Shown piece by piece: positions 1-8,514 of a stretch of 64,000 nucleotides of DNA. The stretch covers positions 435,240 to 499,239 of the forward strand of contig NZ_ML776454.1 in the NCBI RefSeq assembly GCF_009830945.1, read 5' to 3'. Below the pieces are notes generated by a model. It was not told the DNA's origin. It saw only the letters and a list, made by a program, of their open reading frames with translations, and did no database searches. How positions within the stretch are numbered: the first letter of the stretch is position 1; every line of letters starts with the position of its first letter. The stretch is from Nocardiopsis sp. FR4 (GTDB lineage: Bacteria > Actinomycetota > Actinomycetes > Streptosporangiales > Streptosporangiaceae). The position numbers were made by a program, and so were the translations under genes.

Positions 1-185
1 GAGGCGGGAAGGTCGAAGGCGTCGCACACGGCGTGCCAGACCTGCCTGGCGCTCACGCCGTCGGCCAGCGCCTGCTGCACGGTGCGGGAGCCGACCCCCT
101 CCAGGACGTAGTCCTGGGCCAGGCTGTGCGCGTAGGCCTCGCCGAACTGCTCGTGCATCTTGTTCCAGAAAACCGTGAGTCTCAT
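1..185 (-). CDS. DUF3046 family protein (partial, 3' end outside window)
   Basis: Reading leftwards from an ATG at 185, about 61 codons are visible, beginning MRLTVFWNKMHEQFGEAY and continuing through a GSRTVQQAL-type block to VWHAVCDAFDLP. This matches the small actinobacterial DUF3046 family, whose members are about 65 residues long, so only a few C-terminal residues are missing. The function is unknown. In many actinomycetes this gene lies next to recA, and I expect recA just outside the left edge, but that is inference. It is divergent from lhr, with 48 bases between the two starts. Confidence 0.8.
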   Translation of the reverse strand, partial: MRLTVFWNKMHEQFGEAYAHSLAQDYVLEGVGSRTVQQALADGVSARQVWHAVCDAFDLPA

Positions 186-221
186 CGGGCCCAGTATCGG
201 TGATCCGTCACACCCGGGGGG

Positions 222-227
222 CACACT
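222..227 (+). promoter_or_regulatory. candidate leaderless -10 hexamer for lhr
   Basis: CACACT ends six bases before the ATG at 234, and no purine-rich ribosome binding site lies between. The spacing fits the actinobacterial leaderless arrangement, but the hexamer lacks the usual TA start, so the support is weak. Confidence 0.3.
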
Positions 228-233
228 GGCGGA

Positions 234-3200
234 ATGAGCCGTGCGCCTCACTCCCTGGAACGCTTCGGACCGGCCACCCGGGCCTGGTTCGCACAGGCCT
301 TCCCCTCCGGCCCCACCCCGGCCCAGGTCGGGGCCTGGGACGCGGTCTCCCGGGGCCGCGACACCCTGGTGGTGGCCCCGACGGGTTCGGGCAAGACCCT
401 GTCCGCCTTCCTGTGGTCCCTGGACCGGCTGGCCTCGGCTCCGCAGCCCGAGGACCGCTCCCGGCGCTGCCGGGTGCTGTACGTCTCCCCCCTCAAGGCC
501 CTGGCCGTGGACGTGGAGCGCAACCTGGAGGTCCCCCTGGCCGGGATCGCCGCGGCCGCGGAGGCGCAGGGGCGGGAGCTGTCCCCCGTCACCGTGGGGG
601 TGCGCACCGGCGACACCCCCGCCGGCCAGCGCCGCAGGCTCGCCAGCCGTCCGCCGGACGTGCTCATCACCACCCCCGAGTCGCTGTTCCTCGTGCTGAC
701 CTCGCGTGCCCGCGAGGGACTGGCCGGGGTGGAGACCGTGATCGTCGACGAGGTGCACGCGCTGGCGGGCACCAAGCGCGGCGCGCACCTGGCGCTGAGC
801 CTGGAGCGGTTGGACGCCCTGCTGGAGCGCCCGGCGCAGCGGATCGGGCTGTCGGCGACCGTGCGCCCCGCCGAGGTGGTGGCCGAGTACCTCGGCGGGG
901 CCGAGGTCGTCGCGCCGCCCGACTCCCCCGACATGGACCTGCGCGTGGCGGTGCCCGTACCCGACATGGAGGAACCCGGCCCGGCGCCGCACGCCCCCGA
1001 GGCCCCGGGAGCCCCGGACCGGGGCTCCCTGTGGCCGCACGTGGAGGCGCGGGTCCTGGACCTGGTCGAGTCGCACCGGTCCACCATCGTGTTCACCAAC
1101 GGCCGCCGCACGGCCGAGCGCCTGTGCGCGCGCCTCAACGACCTGCACGCCGAGCGGCACGCCCCGGGCCTGCCCCCGGAGGAGGTCCCGGCGCGGGTCC
1201 TGGCCCAGTCCGGGAGCAGCCGGGGCGGCGCGCCGGTCCTCGCCCGCGCCCACCACGGCTCCATGTCCAAGGCGGAGCGGGCGCTGATCGAGGACGAGCT
1301 GAAGGAGGGTCGCCTGCGCTGCGTGGTGGCCACCTCCAGCCTGGAGCTGGGCGTGGACATGGGCGCGGTCGACCTGGTGGTGCAGGTGGCGTCCCCGCCC
1401 TCGGTGGCCAGCGGCCTGCAGCGGGTCGGCCGGGCCGGGCACCGGGTGGGCGGGACCTCGCGCGGGGTCTTCCTCCCCCAGTTCCGCGGCGACCTGCTGG
1501 CGACGGCCGTGGTGGTCCAGCGGATGCGGGAGGGCGGCATCGAGCGCCTGGAGATGCCGCGGGACCCCCTGGACGTGCTGTCCCAGCAGATCGTGGCGAT
1601 GGCCGCCATGGACGACTGGCCGGTGGCCCACCTGGCCGCCCTGGTGCGGCGGGCCGCCCCCTTCTCGGGCCTGACCGACGCGGTGCTGGAGTCGGTGCTG
1701 GACATGCTCGCGGGCCGCTACCCCTCCGATGAGTTCGCCGAACTGCGCCCGCGCCTGGTCTGGGACCGGGAGGCCGGCGTGGTGCGGGGGCGGCCGGGAG
1801 CACAGCGGCTGGCGGTGGTCAGCGGCGGCACGATCCCGGACCGGGGGCTGTACGGGGTGCACCTGGCCTCGGACTCCGCTCCCGGGCGGGCGCCCACCCG
1901 GGTCGGCGAACTGGACGAGGAGATGGTCTACGAGTCGCGGGTGGGCGACGTGTTCGTGCTGGGCTCCACCTCGTGGCGGATCGAGGAGATCACCTCCGAC
2001 CGGGTTCTGGTCTCGCCCGCGCCGGGGCGGCCCGGGCGGATGCCGTTCTGGAAGGCCGACGCGCAGGGGCGGCCCGCCGAGCTGGGCCGTGCGGTGGGCG
2101 AGCTGACCAGGGAACTCGCCGAGGCCGACGCGGATCGCGCGATGGCCCTGGCCGAGGGCCTGGGCCTGGACGCGTGGGCGGCGGGCAACCTGGTGGCCTA
2201 CGTGGCCGACCAGCGCGAGGCCACCGGCCAGGTGCCCGACGACCGGACCGTGGTCATCGAGCGCTTCCGCGACCAGGTCGGCGACTGGCGGGCGGTGGTG
2301 CACTCGCCGTTGGGCGCACGGGTGCACGCCGCGTGGGCGCTGGCGATCGCGCACCGGGTGCGGGCCCGGTTCGGCACGGACGCGCAGGTGGTGCACGGGG
2401 ACGACGGCATCGTGCTGCGGCTGCCGGACGGCGGGGACGGCGCCCTGGACCGGACGGGCTGGTTGACCGACCTGGTGGCGCTGGACCCGGAGGAGGCGGA
2501 GGCTGCGGTCACCGAGGAGCTGCCGGGGTCGGCGCTGTTCGCGGCCAGGTTCCGCGAGTGCGCGGCGCGGGCGCTGCTGCTGCCCCGCCAGCGCCCGGAC
2601 CGGCGGATGCCGCTGTGGCAGCAGCGGCTGCGGGCCTCCCACCTGCTGTCGGTGGCGGGCCGCTACGGGTCCTTCCCGATCGTGCTGGAGACGGTACGCG
2701 AGTGCCTGCGGGACGTGTTCGACGTGCCCGCGCTGCTGGAGGCCCTCACACGGATCCGGGACCGGCGGACGCGCGTGGTGGAGGTACGCACGGAGCACGC
2801 CTCACCCTTCGCCCGGTCGCTGATGATGGAGTACACGGCGGCGTTCCTGTACGAGGGCGACGCCCCCGCCGCCGAACTGCGGGCGCAGGCGCTGACCCTG
2901 GACCCGTCCCTGCTGGCCGACCTGTTGGGCCGGGTGGACCTGCGGGAGCTGCTCGACCCGCGCGTGGTGGAGGAGGTGGACGCCCGCCTGCAGCGCACCG
3001 CCGAGGGCACCGGGGCCCGGGACGCGGAGGGCGCGGCGGACCTGTTGCGCGAGGTGGGGCCGCTGACCACGGTGGAGGCCGCCCGACGGGGTGCCCGGCG
3101 CGAGTGGCTGGCCGGGTTGGAGGACGAGGGCCGGGTGGTGCGCCTGCCCGTGGCGGGCGCCGAGCGCTGGTGCGCGGTGGAGGACGTGGCGCGGCTGCGC

Positions 3201-4745
3201 GACGCGCTGGGGGTGGGCCCGCCGGAAGGGGTGCCCGGGGCTCTGCTGGAGCCGGTGGAGTTCCCCACGCTCGACCTGGTGTCGCGGTACGCGCGCACGC
3301 ACGGGCCGTTCACCGCCGCCGAGGCGGCGGAGCGGCTGGGTCTGGGGCGCGACGTCGTGGAGGGCGCGCTGCGGGAGCTGTCCCGCCGGGGCCGGGTCTC
3401 CAGCGGCGGGTTCCGGCCGGGCGGGGCGGGCACCGAGTGGTGCGACGCCGAGGTGTTGCGCCGGCTGCGGCGCGGCTCGGTCGCCCGGCTGCGCCGGGAG
3501 GTCGAACCGGTCGGCCCGGAGTCGCTGGCCCGCTTCGCACCGCTGTGGCAGCGGGCCGTGCCGGGCGAGCGCTGGCGGGGGCCGGACGCGGTGTTCGAGG
3601 CGGTGGAGTCGCTGCGCTGGTCACCGCTGGCGGCGTCGGCGCTGGAGTCGCTGGTACTGCCCGCCCGGGTGGAGGACTACGCGCCGGGGCGCCTGGACGA
3701 GCTGACCCAGGCCGGTGAGGTCGTGTGGGCGGGCGGGGGCGCGCTGCCGGGCGGGGACGGGTGGGTGTACCTGGCCCCGGCCGACGAGGCCTCCCTGGTG
3801 CTGCCCGAGCCGCGGCCGCCCGGGGAGGGAACCCTCGCGCACACCGTGCTGGAGGTCCTGCGGGAGGGCGGAGCACTGTTCTTCCGCGACGTCGCCGACC
3901 GCGCGACGGCGCGCGAGGGGGTTCGCGCGGTCTCCGACGCCGACCTGGTCGCGGCGCTGTGGGAGCTGGTGTGGTCGGGCTGCGTCACCAACGACACCCT
4001 GGCGCCGCTGCGCGCCCTGCTGGGTACGGGGACGGCCGCGCGGCGCGCGCCGCGCCGGTCGGCGGGGCGCCGGCCGGCGCTGCCGACCCGGTCGGGTCCG
4101 CCCGCGGCCGCTGGCCGCTGGTGGGTGCTGCCCGAGCGCGAGCAGGACCCGACCCGGCTCACCCTGGCCCGGGTGGAGGCCCGCCTGGAGCGCCGGGGCG
4201 TCCTGGTGCGCGGCTACCAGGGCGGGCGGATCTCGCCGGACGAGTACCGGGTGCTGCGCACGCTGGAGGAGTCGGGGCGGGTGCGCCGGGGCTACTTCGT
4301 GGAGGGTCTGGGCGGCGCCCAGTTCGCGCTGCCCGGCGCGGTGGACCGGCTGCGGGCGGTGGACGGCGCCGCCGGCGCCCCCGTGGTGCTGGCCGCGACC
4401 GACCCGGCCAACCCGTTCGGCCTGGACCTGCCCTGGCCCTCCGGAGCCGAGGGGGAGGCGGTGCCCCGGCCCGGGCGGACGGCGGGCGCGCTGGTGGTGC
4501 TCGACGGAGGGCGCCCGACCCTGTACGTGGGCCGGGGCGGCCGTTCGGTGCTGACCTTCGGGTCGTCCGCCGACCTGCTGGAACGGGCCGCCCGGGCCCT
4601 GGCCGAGGTGGTGCGGGGCGGCTCCGTGGGGGACCTGACGGTGGAGCGCGCGGACGGCTCGGAGGTCTTCGGCACCCCCCTGGACGGCGCCCTGGTGGCG
4701 GCGGGTTTCCACGTGACGCCCAGGGGCCTCCGGCTGCGCCGCTGA
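234..4745 (+). CDS. lhr: Lhr-type ATP-dependent DNA helicase
   Basis: A superfamily 2 helicase of 1503 residues, the usual size of the long bacterial Lhr proteins, which unwind DNA or RNA:DNA hybrids and are linked to DNA damage responses. Visible motifs in order: Walker A APTGSGKT near residue 50, YVSPLKAL (Ia), TTPESL, the DEVH box near 170, LSATVRP (III), VFTNGRRTAE, ATSSLELGVDMG (V) and QRVGRAGH (VI) by about residue 410. The remaining 1000 or so residues carry the Lhr core and the C-terminal extension with winged-helix-like stretches. The start follows a leaderless-like hexamer. The reading frame is intact throughout. DUF3046 lies divergently upstream, which is a common actinobacterial context. 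Confidence 0.93.
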   Translation: MSRAPHSLERFGPATRAWFAQAFPSGPTPAQVGAWDAVSRGRDTLVVAPTGSGKTLSAFLWSLDRLASAPQPEDRSRRCRVLYVSPLKALAVDVERNLEVPLAGIAAAAEAQGRELSPVTVGVRTGDTPAGQRRRLASRPPDVLITTPESLFLVLTSRAREGLAGVETVIVDEVHALAGTKRGAHLALSLERLDALLERPAQRIGLSATVRPAEVVAEYLGGAEVVAPPDSPDMDLRVAVPVPDMEEPGPAPHAPEAPGAPDRGSLWPHVEARVLDLVESHRSTIVFTNGRRTAERLCARLNDLHAERHAPGLPPEEVPARVLAQSGSSRGGAPVLARAHHGSMSKAERALIEDELKEGRLRCVVATSSLELGVDMGAVDLVVQVASPPSVASGLQRVGRAGHRVGGTSRGVFLPQFRGDLLATAVVVQRMREGGIERLEMPRDPLDVLSQQIVAMAAMDDWPVAHLAALVRRAAPFSGLTDAVLESVLDMLAGRYPSDEFAELRPRLVWDREAGVVRGRPGAQRLAVVSGGTIPDRGLYGVHLASDSAPGRAPTRVGELDEEMVYESRVGDVFVLGSTSWRIEEITSDRVLVSPAPGRPGRMPFWKADAQGRPAELGRAVGELTRELAEADADRAMALAEGLGLDAWAAGNLVAYVADQREATGQVPDDRTVVIERFRDQVGDWRAVVHSPLGARVHAAWALAIAHRVRARFGTDAQVVHGDDGIVLRLPDGGDGALDRTGWLTDLVALDPEEAEAAVTEELPGSALFAARFRECAARALLLPRQRPDRRMPLWQQRLRASHLLSVAGRYGSFPIVLETVRECLRDVFDVPALLEALTRIRDRRTRVVEVRTEHASPFARSLMMEYTAAFLYEGDAPAAELRAQALTLDPSLLADLLGRVDLRELLDPRVVEEVDARLQRTAEGTGARDAEGAADLLREVGPLTTVEAARRGARREWLAGLEDEGRVVRLPVAGAERWCAVEDVARLRDALGVGPPEGVPGALLEPVEFPTLDLVSRYARTHGPFTAAEAAERLGLGRDVVEGALRELSRRGRVSSGGFRPGGAGTEWCDAEVLRRLRRGSVARLRREVEPVGPESLARFAPLWQRAVPGERWRGPDAVFEAVESLRWSPLAASALESLVLPARVEDYAPGRLDELTQAGEVVWAGGGALPGGDGWVYLAPADEASLVLPEPRPPGEGTLAHTVLEVLREGGALFFRDVADRATAREGVRAVSDADLVAALWELVWSGCVTNDTLAPLRALLGTGTAARRAPRRSAGRRPALPTRSGPPAAAGRWWVLPEREQDPTRLTLARVEARLERRGVLVRGYQGGRISPDEYRVLRTLEESGRVRRGYFVEGLGGAQFALPGAVDRLRAVDGAAGAPVVLAATDPANPFGLDLPWPSGAEGEAVPRPGRTAGALVVLDGGRPTLYVGRGGRSVLTFGSSADLLERAARALAEVVRGGSVGDLTVERADGSEVFGTPLDGALVAAGFHVTPRGLRLRR

Positions 4746-4871
4746 CGTGTAGGCGGACGCGGTCCCCCGTCGGCGCCGGTGGCGGGTTCGTCCGCCCTCC
4801 CGCCCCCGCGACCCGTCATCGGCGCGCTCCGCGTTCGGGTCCCCTCACGTGACGGGCGGTGTGTACCGGGC

Positions 4872-4914
4872 GGGGGCGGCGGGGGCGGCGGGGGCGGCGG
4901 GGGCGGCGGGGGCG
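4872..4914 (+). repeat. G-rich 9-base tandem repeat
   Basis: Four perfect copies of GGGGGCGGC (4872-4907) are followed by a partial fifth. The array lies in the 238-base gap between lhr and the acetyltransferase gene. Runs of five G every nine bases could form a quadruplex on this strand and are prone to slippage. Confidence 0.85.
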
Positions 4915-4983
4915 CGCGAAAACGGCTGGCCGGGTCGGCCGGTTCCGGCCACCATGGTCTCCGAGGCGCCGAAGGGAGACGGG

Positions 4984-5511
4984 ATGGGACCCGGGAGGAT
5001 CCGGCCGATGCGTGCGGGGGACGTTCCCCGCCTGGTGGAGGTGTCGCTGGCGGCGGACACGGTGTTCGCCGAGGCCGGGGTGGTGCTGCCGCCCGACGAC
5101 CCCCGCGGGATGCTGGCCCGCGCGGAACGGGTCCTGGTGGCCGAGGGCCCGCCGCCGGGCTCCCCCGCGGCGGGCCGGGGTGCCGCGGACCCGGCGCCGG
5201 TGGGCCTGGCCGCCACCGTGACCGTGGACGGCCACCCGCACCTGGAACAGCTCGCCGTGTGTCCGGAGCACGGGCGGCGGGGTGTCGGCGGCGCCCTGCT
5301 GGAGGCGGTGTGCGCCGAGGCCGCGGCCGCCGGTCACGCCCGACTCACGCTCACCACCTTCCGCGATCTGCCGTGGAACGGCCCCTGGTACGCGGCCCGG
5401 GGCTTCGGTGTCCTGCCCCGACGGGCGTGGGGGCCTGGCCTGGTGCGGCTCTGGGACTCGGAGGAGGACATCCGCGTACTGCCGCGCGTGGTGATGGCCC
5501 GCGGGTTGTGA
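4984..5511 (+). CDS. GNAT family N-acetyltransferase
   Basis: A predicted 175-residue acetyl-CoA-dependent N-acyltransferase of unknown substrate. The N-terminus has the typical IRPMRAGDVPRLVEVS strand-helix start. The motif A region is LEQLAVCPEHGRRGVGGALL, with the pyrophosphate-binding R/Q-x-x-G-x-G/A loop, and the C-terminal half has a WYAARGFGVL signature. I chose the ATG at 4984 because AAGGGAGACGGG lies directly upstream. The same frame stays open back to 4849 through a G-rich repeat and would add an unlikely Ala/Gly tail. The gene is monocistronic by appearance, convergent with the ROK regulator gene downstream. Confidence 0.75.
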   Translation: MGPGRIRPMRAGDVPRLVEVSLAADTVFAEAGVVLPPDDPRGMLARAERVLVAEGPPPGSPAAGRGAADPAPVGLAATVTVDGHPHLEQLAVCPEHGRRGVGGALLEAVCAEAAAAGHARLTLTTFRDLPWNGPWYAARGFGVLPRRAWGPGLVRLWDSEEDIRVLPRVVMARGL

Positions 5512-5666
5512 CCGCCGTTCGGAGGGCCGCCGCCGCTGGCGCTCCGCGGCGGACGCCGCGCCCCGGCCGGGTGAGGAGGGCCGGAGGGCGGGCTGGAGCG
5601 CCGGAGGCGGCCCGAACCCGGAGGCGGCCGGTCCGGGAGGGCTCCCAAGGGCGTGGCCGGAACCGG

Positions 5667-6881
5667 TCAGACGGTGGAGGAGAACACCTCCTCGCGGGCC
5701 CGTTCGAGGGCGTGCAGCAGCGCTCCGCGCACGACCGGGCTGCCCTCCACCCGGCCCAGCGCGACCTCCGTGGCGTTGGGGGCGATGCGGGCGGTGGCGG
5801 CCTGGACCCGTTCGGCGAGCTTGGTCCCGCCCGCGCGGGCGACGTCGCCGCCCAGCACGACCAGGCCGGGGTCGAGGATGACGGTGACGGCGGCCACCCC
5901 CCGGGCCAGGCGCTCGGCGAAGGCGTCGAGGAAGGCGTCCGCCCCGGGGGTGCCCGCGGCCGAGGCGGCGGCGACCACCTCGGTGACGTCGGAGCCCTCG
6001 ATGCCGTACCCGGCGGCGAGCTCGACCACCTGACCGGCCTTGACCAGTGCTTGGAAGCCGTGCGGGAGTTCGCGGCGGGAGCCGTCGCGCAGGGATTCGT
6101 AGCCGCCGGAGAGCCCCACGTCGGTGGGCATGGGCGCGCCGGGCACCGGCAGGTAGCCGATCTCGCCCGCGCCGCCGGACCTGCCCCGGTGGATGCGGCC
6201 GTCGATCATGGTGGACATGCCGACGCCTCCGCCGGCGCTGAGCCAGATGAGCACGAACTCGGCCACCCCGGAGGCGGCGCCCTCGGAGTGCTCGGCCAGG
6301 GCCGCCAGGTTCACGTCGTTCTCGATCACGACCGAGCGCTTGAGGTCGGCGCGCAGGGCCTCCAGAATGCCCTCGTGCCAGGACATCAGGTCGAAGGAGA
6401 AGCGGATGTCACCGGTGCGCGGGTCCACGACGCCGGGCGTGCCGATGACGCAGGCACGCACCTTGTCCAGGGGGACCCCGGCGGTGTCGGCGAGGCGCAT
6501 CACCGCGGTGTGCACCAGCGCCACGGGGTCCTCGGAGGCGCTGGGGTCGACGGTCACGTCGCTGATGATCCGGCCGGTGATGTCGGCGATCGTCGCGGTC
6601 ACCCGCTGCGCGCTGACGTCGAGGGCTGCGACGTAGGCGCTCTCGGGAACCACCGCGTACAGGGCGGCGTTGGGCCCCCGGCCGCCCGCCTGGCTGCCCA
6701 CCACGCGCACCAGGTCGCGCTCCTCCAGCCGCGCGAGCAGCTGGGAGGCGGTCACCTTGGACAGGCCGGTCCTCGTCCCGAGCTGCGTCCTGGTCAAGGG
6801 TCCCGCGGACAGCAGCAGTTCCAGCGCCGCGCGATCGTTGAGCTGGCGTAGCAGCCGGGGAGTCCCCGGACGTTGAGACAT
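5667..6881 (-). CDS. ROK family transcriptional regulator
   Basis: A 404-residue repressor-type ROK protein with an N-terminal winged HTH (LTRTQLGTRTGLSKVTASQL, about residues 28-47) and a sugar-kinase-like C-terminal fold with IGTPGVVD, ENDVNLAALAEH and GGAGEIGYLPV. The cysteine-rich zinc motif (CxCGxxGC) usual after GEIG in the family is absent. The segment here is PVPGAPMPTDVGLSGG, with no cysteine. The protein probably binds a sugar or sugar phosphate and represses the divergent transporter operon. A palindrome at 6908-6927 sits 27 bases upstream of its own start, which suggests autoregulation. The arrangement resembles the ngcR-ngcEFG locus described in Streptomyces; whether the substrate is GlcNAc or chitobiose here is inference. 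Confidence 0.88.
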   Translation of the reverse strand: MSQRPGTPRLLRQLNDRAALELLLSAGPLTRTQLGTRTGLSKVTASQLLARLEERDLVRVVGSQAGGRGPNAALYAVVPESAYVAALDVSAQRVTATIADITGRIISDVTVDPSASEDPVALVHTAVMRLADTAGVPLDKVRACVIGTPGVVDPRTGDIRFSFDLMSWHEGILEALRADLKRSVVIENDVNLAALAEHSEGAASGVAEFVLIWLSAGGGVGMSTMIDGRIHRGRSGGAGEIGYLPVPGAPMPTDVGLSGGYESLRDGSRRELPHGFQALVKAGQVVELAAGYGIEGSDVTEVVAAASAAGTPGADAFLDAFAERLARGVAAVTVILDPGLVVLGGDVARAGGTKLAERVQAATARIAPNATEVALGRVEGSPVVRGALLHALERAREEVFSSTV

Positions 6882-6907
6882 AACCGTGACACCTCACCCT
6901 GTTTTTA

Positions 6908-6927
6908 TTAGGAAAGTTTCCTGTTAA
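6908..6927. promoter_or_regulatory. candidate ROK operator palindrome
   Basis: TTAGGAAAGTTTCCTGTTAA contains a perfect AGGAAA-G-TTTCCT inverted repeat centred at 6916. It is conspicuously AT-rich against the surrounding DNA and lies between the ROK gene (start 6881) and the divergent binding-protein gene (start 7135). Its position and symmetry are those of an operator for the adjacent ROK protein. Confidence 0.7.
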
Positions 6928-7134
6928 TTTAGCTCACAACCTCACAGGAGGTCACGTCCTGGCAGGCCCGCTCCGGGCCCTTCCGGTACCCGCGCCGGCG
7001 GGGCGGCCAACGTGCTATCCCAGCACAACCCCCACGAAGTCGTCGAGTCGCCGGGTGATCCTCCGATCATCGCAGGTCGGCTCGAGCACAGGCGTCGACC
7101 CCAGGCGCGCCGTGCGAAGGGAGAAGAGGTACAC

Positions 7135-8415
7135 ATGAGGTTCCCCAAGATCGCCGCGGCCACGACCGTGGTCCTGCTCGCCGCCGCGTGCGGCGGCGGC
7201 TCGGACCCCGCCGATGGCGGCGGTGAGGCCGACAGCCTGACCGTCTGGGTCATGGGCACCTCCCAGGAGCCCCTCGTCGAGTACTTCGAGGACGCCGAGG
7301 CGCGCTTCCAGGAGGGCAACCCCGACGTCGAGGTCAACGTCGAGTTCATCCCGTGGCCCGACGCGCAGGAGTCCATCACCAACGCCCTCGCCGGCGGCGA
7401 CGCACCCGACGTCCTGGAGGTCGGCAACGACCAGGTCGCCTCCTGGGCCTCCCAGGGCGCCCTGCTCGACATCACCGAGCAGGTCGGCAACTGGGACGCC
7501 GCGGCGGGCATCGACGAGAACGCCCTGGAGTACGGCACCTACGAGGGCGTGCAGTACGGCGTTCCGTGGTTCTCCGGAGTGCGCACCCTGTACTACCGCG
7601 CGGACTGGCTGGAGGAGCTCGGCCACGAGCCGCCCCAGACCTGGGACGAGCTGCTGGAGGTGTCCGAGGCCATCGAGGACGAGTACGACGTCCCCGGCTT
7701 CGCAGCCCCGACCGACTTCACCAACGGCATCGCCAGTTTCATCTGGAGCAACGGCGGTGACATCGCCGTGCAGAACGGTGACACGTGGGAGGGCAGGCTC
7801 ACCGACCCCGCCACCGTCGAGGCCGTCGAGTTCTACGCCAGCCTGACCACCGACGGCGTCTCCCCGCAGGACTACGTCGGCCAGAACGAGCTCATCGCCC
7901 TGGCCGACATCGCCAACAGCGAGCTGGGCATGTACATCGACGGCGGCTGGGCACGCGGCTCCATGGAGGAGCAGGCCGAGGACCCCGCGGTGGTCGAGAA
8001 CATCGCCGCCGCGCCCATCCCCGGCGCCGACGGCATCGCCCCCGCCTTCGCGGGCGGCTCCGCGCTGACGGTGTTCAGCACCACCGAGCACCCGGACCTG
8101 GCCTTCGAGCTGCTGACCGTCCTCGGTGACGAGGAGGGCGGCAAGGGCTACGCCGACGTCGCCGGCTTCTTCCCGGCCTACCCGGCGCTGCTGGACAGCC
8201 CGGAGTACCAGGAGGACCCCGACCGGGCCGCCGCCGCCGAGCAGATGCAGAACACCCGGTTCTTCCCGACCACCCCGCGCTGGACCGCGGCCGACCAGGA
8301 CAGCAAGATCCTGCCCGGCGCCGTCCTGGACATCGTCCGCGGCGGTGACCCCGAGGAGGTCCTGGAGGCCGCCAACGAGGAGCTGACCGCGATCCTCAAC
8401 GAGCCGGTCGAGTAG
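7135..8415 (+). CDS. Carbohydrate ABC transporter substrate-binding lipoprotein
   Basis: A 426-residue family 1 extracellular solute-binding protein. It starts with MRFPKIAAATTVVLLAAAC, a lipoprotein signal with a lipobox-like LAAAC; the mature protein then opens with a Gly/Ser linker and SLTVWVMG. The sugar-binding pattern includes NPDVEVNVEFIPWPDAQ, GGDAPDVLEVGNDQVASWA and QYGVPWFSGVRTLYYR. GAAGGGAGAAGAGG just before the ATG supports this start. It delivers a sugar or oligosaccharide to the permeases encoded downstream. The GH3 gene in the locus makes a GlcNAc-containing oligosaccharide or muropeptide fragment the best guess. Plant oligosaccharides or other beta-glycosides are alternatives. 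Confidence 0.9.
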   Translation: MRFPKIAAATTVVLLAAACGGGSDPADGGGEADSLTVWVMGTSQEPLVEYFEDAEARFQEGNPDVEVNVEFIPWPDAQESITNALAGGDAPDVLEVGNDQVASWASQGALLDITEQVGNWDAAAGIDENALEYGTYEGVQYGVPWFSGVRTLYYRADWLEELGHEPPQTWDELLEVSEAIEDEYDVPGFAAPTDFTNGIASFIWSNGGDIAVQNGDTWEGRLTDPATVEAVEFYASLTTDGVSPQDYVGQNELIALADIANSELGMYIDGGWARGSMEEQAEDPAVVENIAAAPIPGADGIAPAFAGGSALTVFSTTEHPDLAFELLTVLGDEEGGKGYADVAGFFPAYPALLDSPEYQEDPDRAAAAEQMQNTRFFPTTPRWTAADQDSKILPGAVLDIVRGGDPEEVLEAANEELTAILNEPVE

Positions 8416-8451
8416 CCGCGACCGTCCCACCGCGACCGCGCAGAGCGGTGT

Positions 8452-8482
8452 GCGGGCGGGGTCCCGCGCGGACCCCGCCCGC
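8452..8482 (+). terminator. intercistronic hairpin after the binding-protein gene
   Basis: A perfect 12-bp GC stem (GCGGGCGGGGTC with its complement) with a 7-base loop lies between the binding-protein and first permease genes, with no U-tract. In sugar ABC operons such a hairpin usually attenuates read-through or stabilises the upstream mRNA, so that binding protein exceeds permease. Confidence 0.65.
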
Positions 8483-8514
8483 CGCGCCCGGCCCACGCCT
8501 CGATTGAGAAGACC

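Noticed and set aside
196..214. GTGATCCGTCAC-like partial CRP site upstream of lhr
   Set aside because: The spacer between GTGA and TCAC is four bases, not the six-base spacing of a CRP-type site around TGTGA/TCACA.
4872..4914. CRISPR or minisatellite array
   Set aside because: The units are nine bases without spacers; it is a simple tandem repeat.
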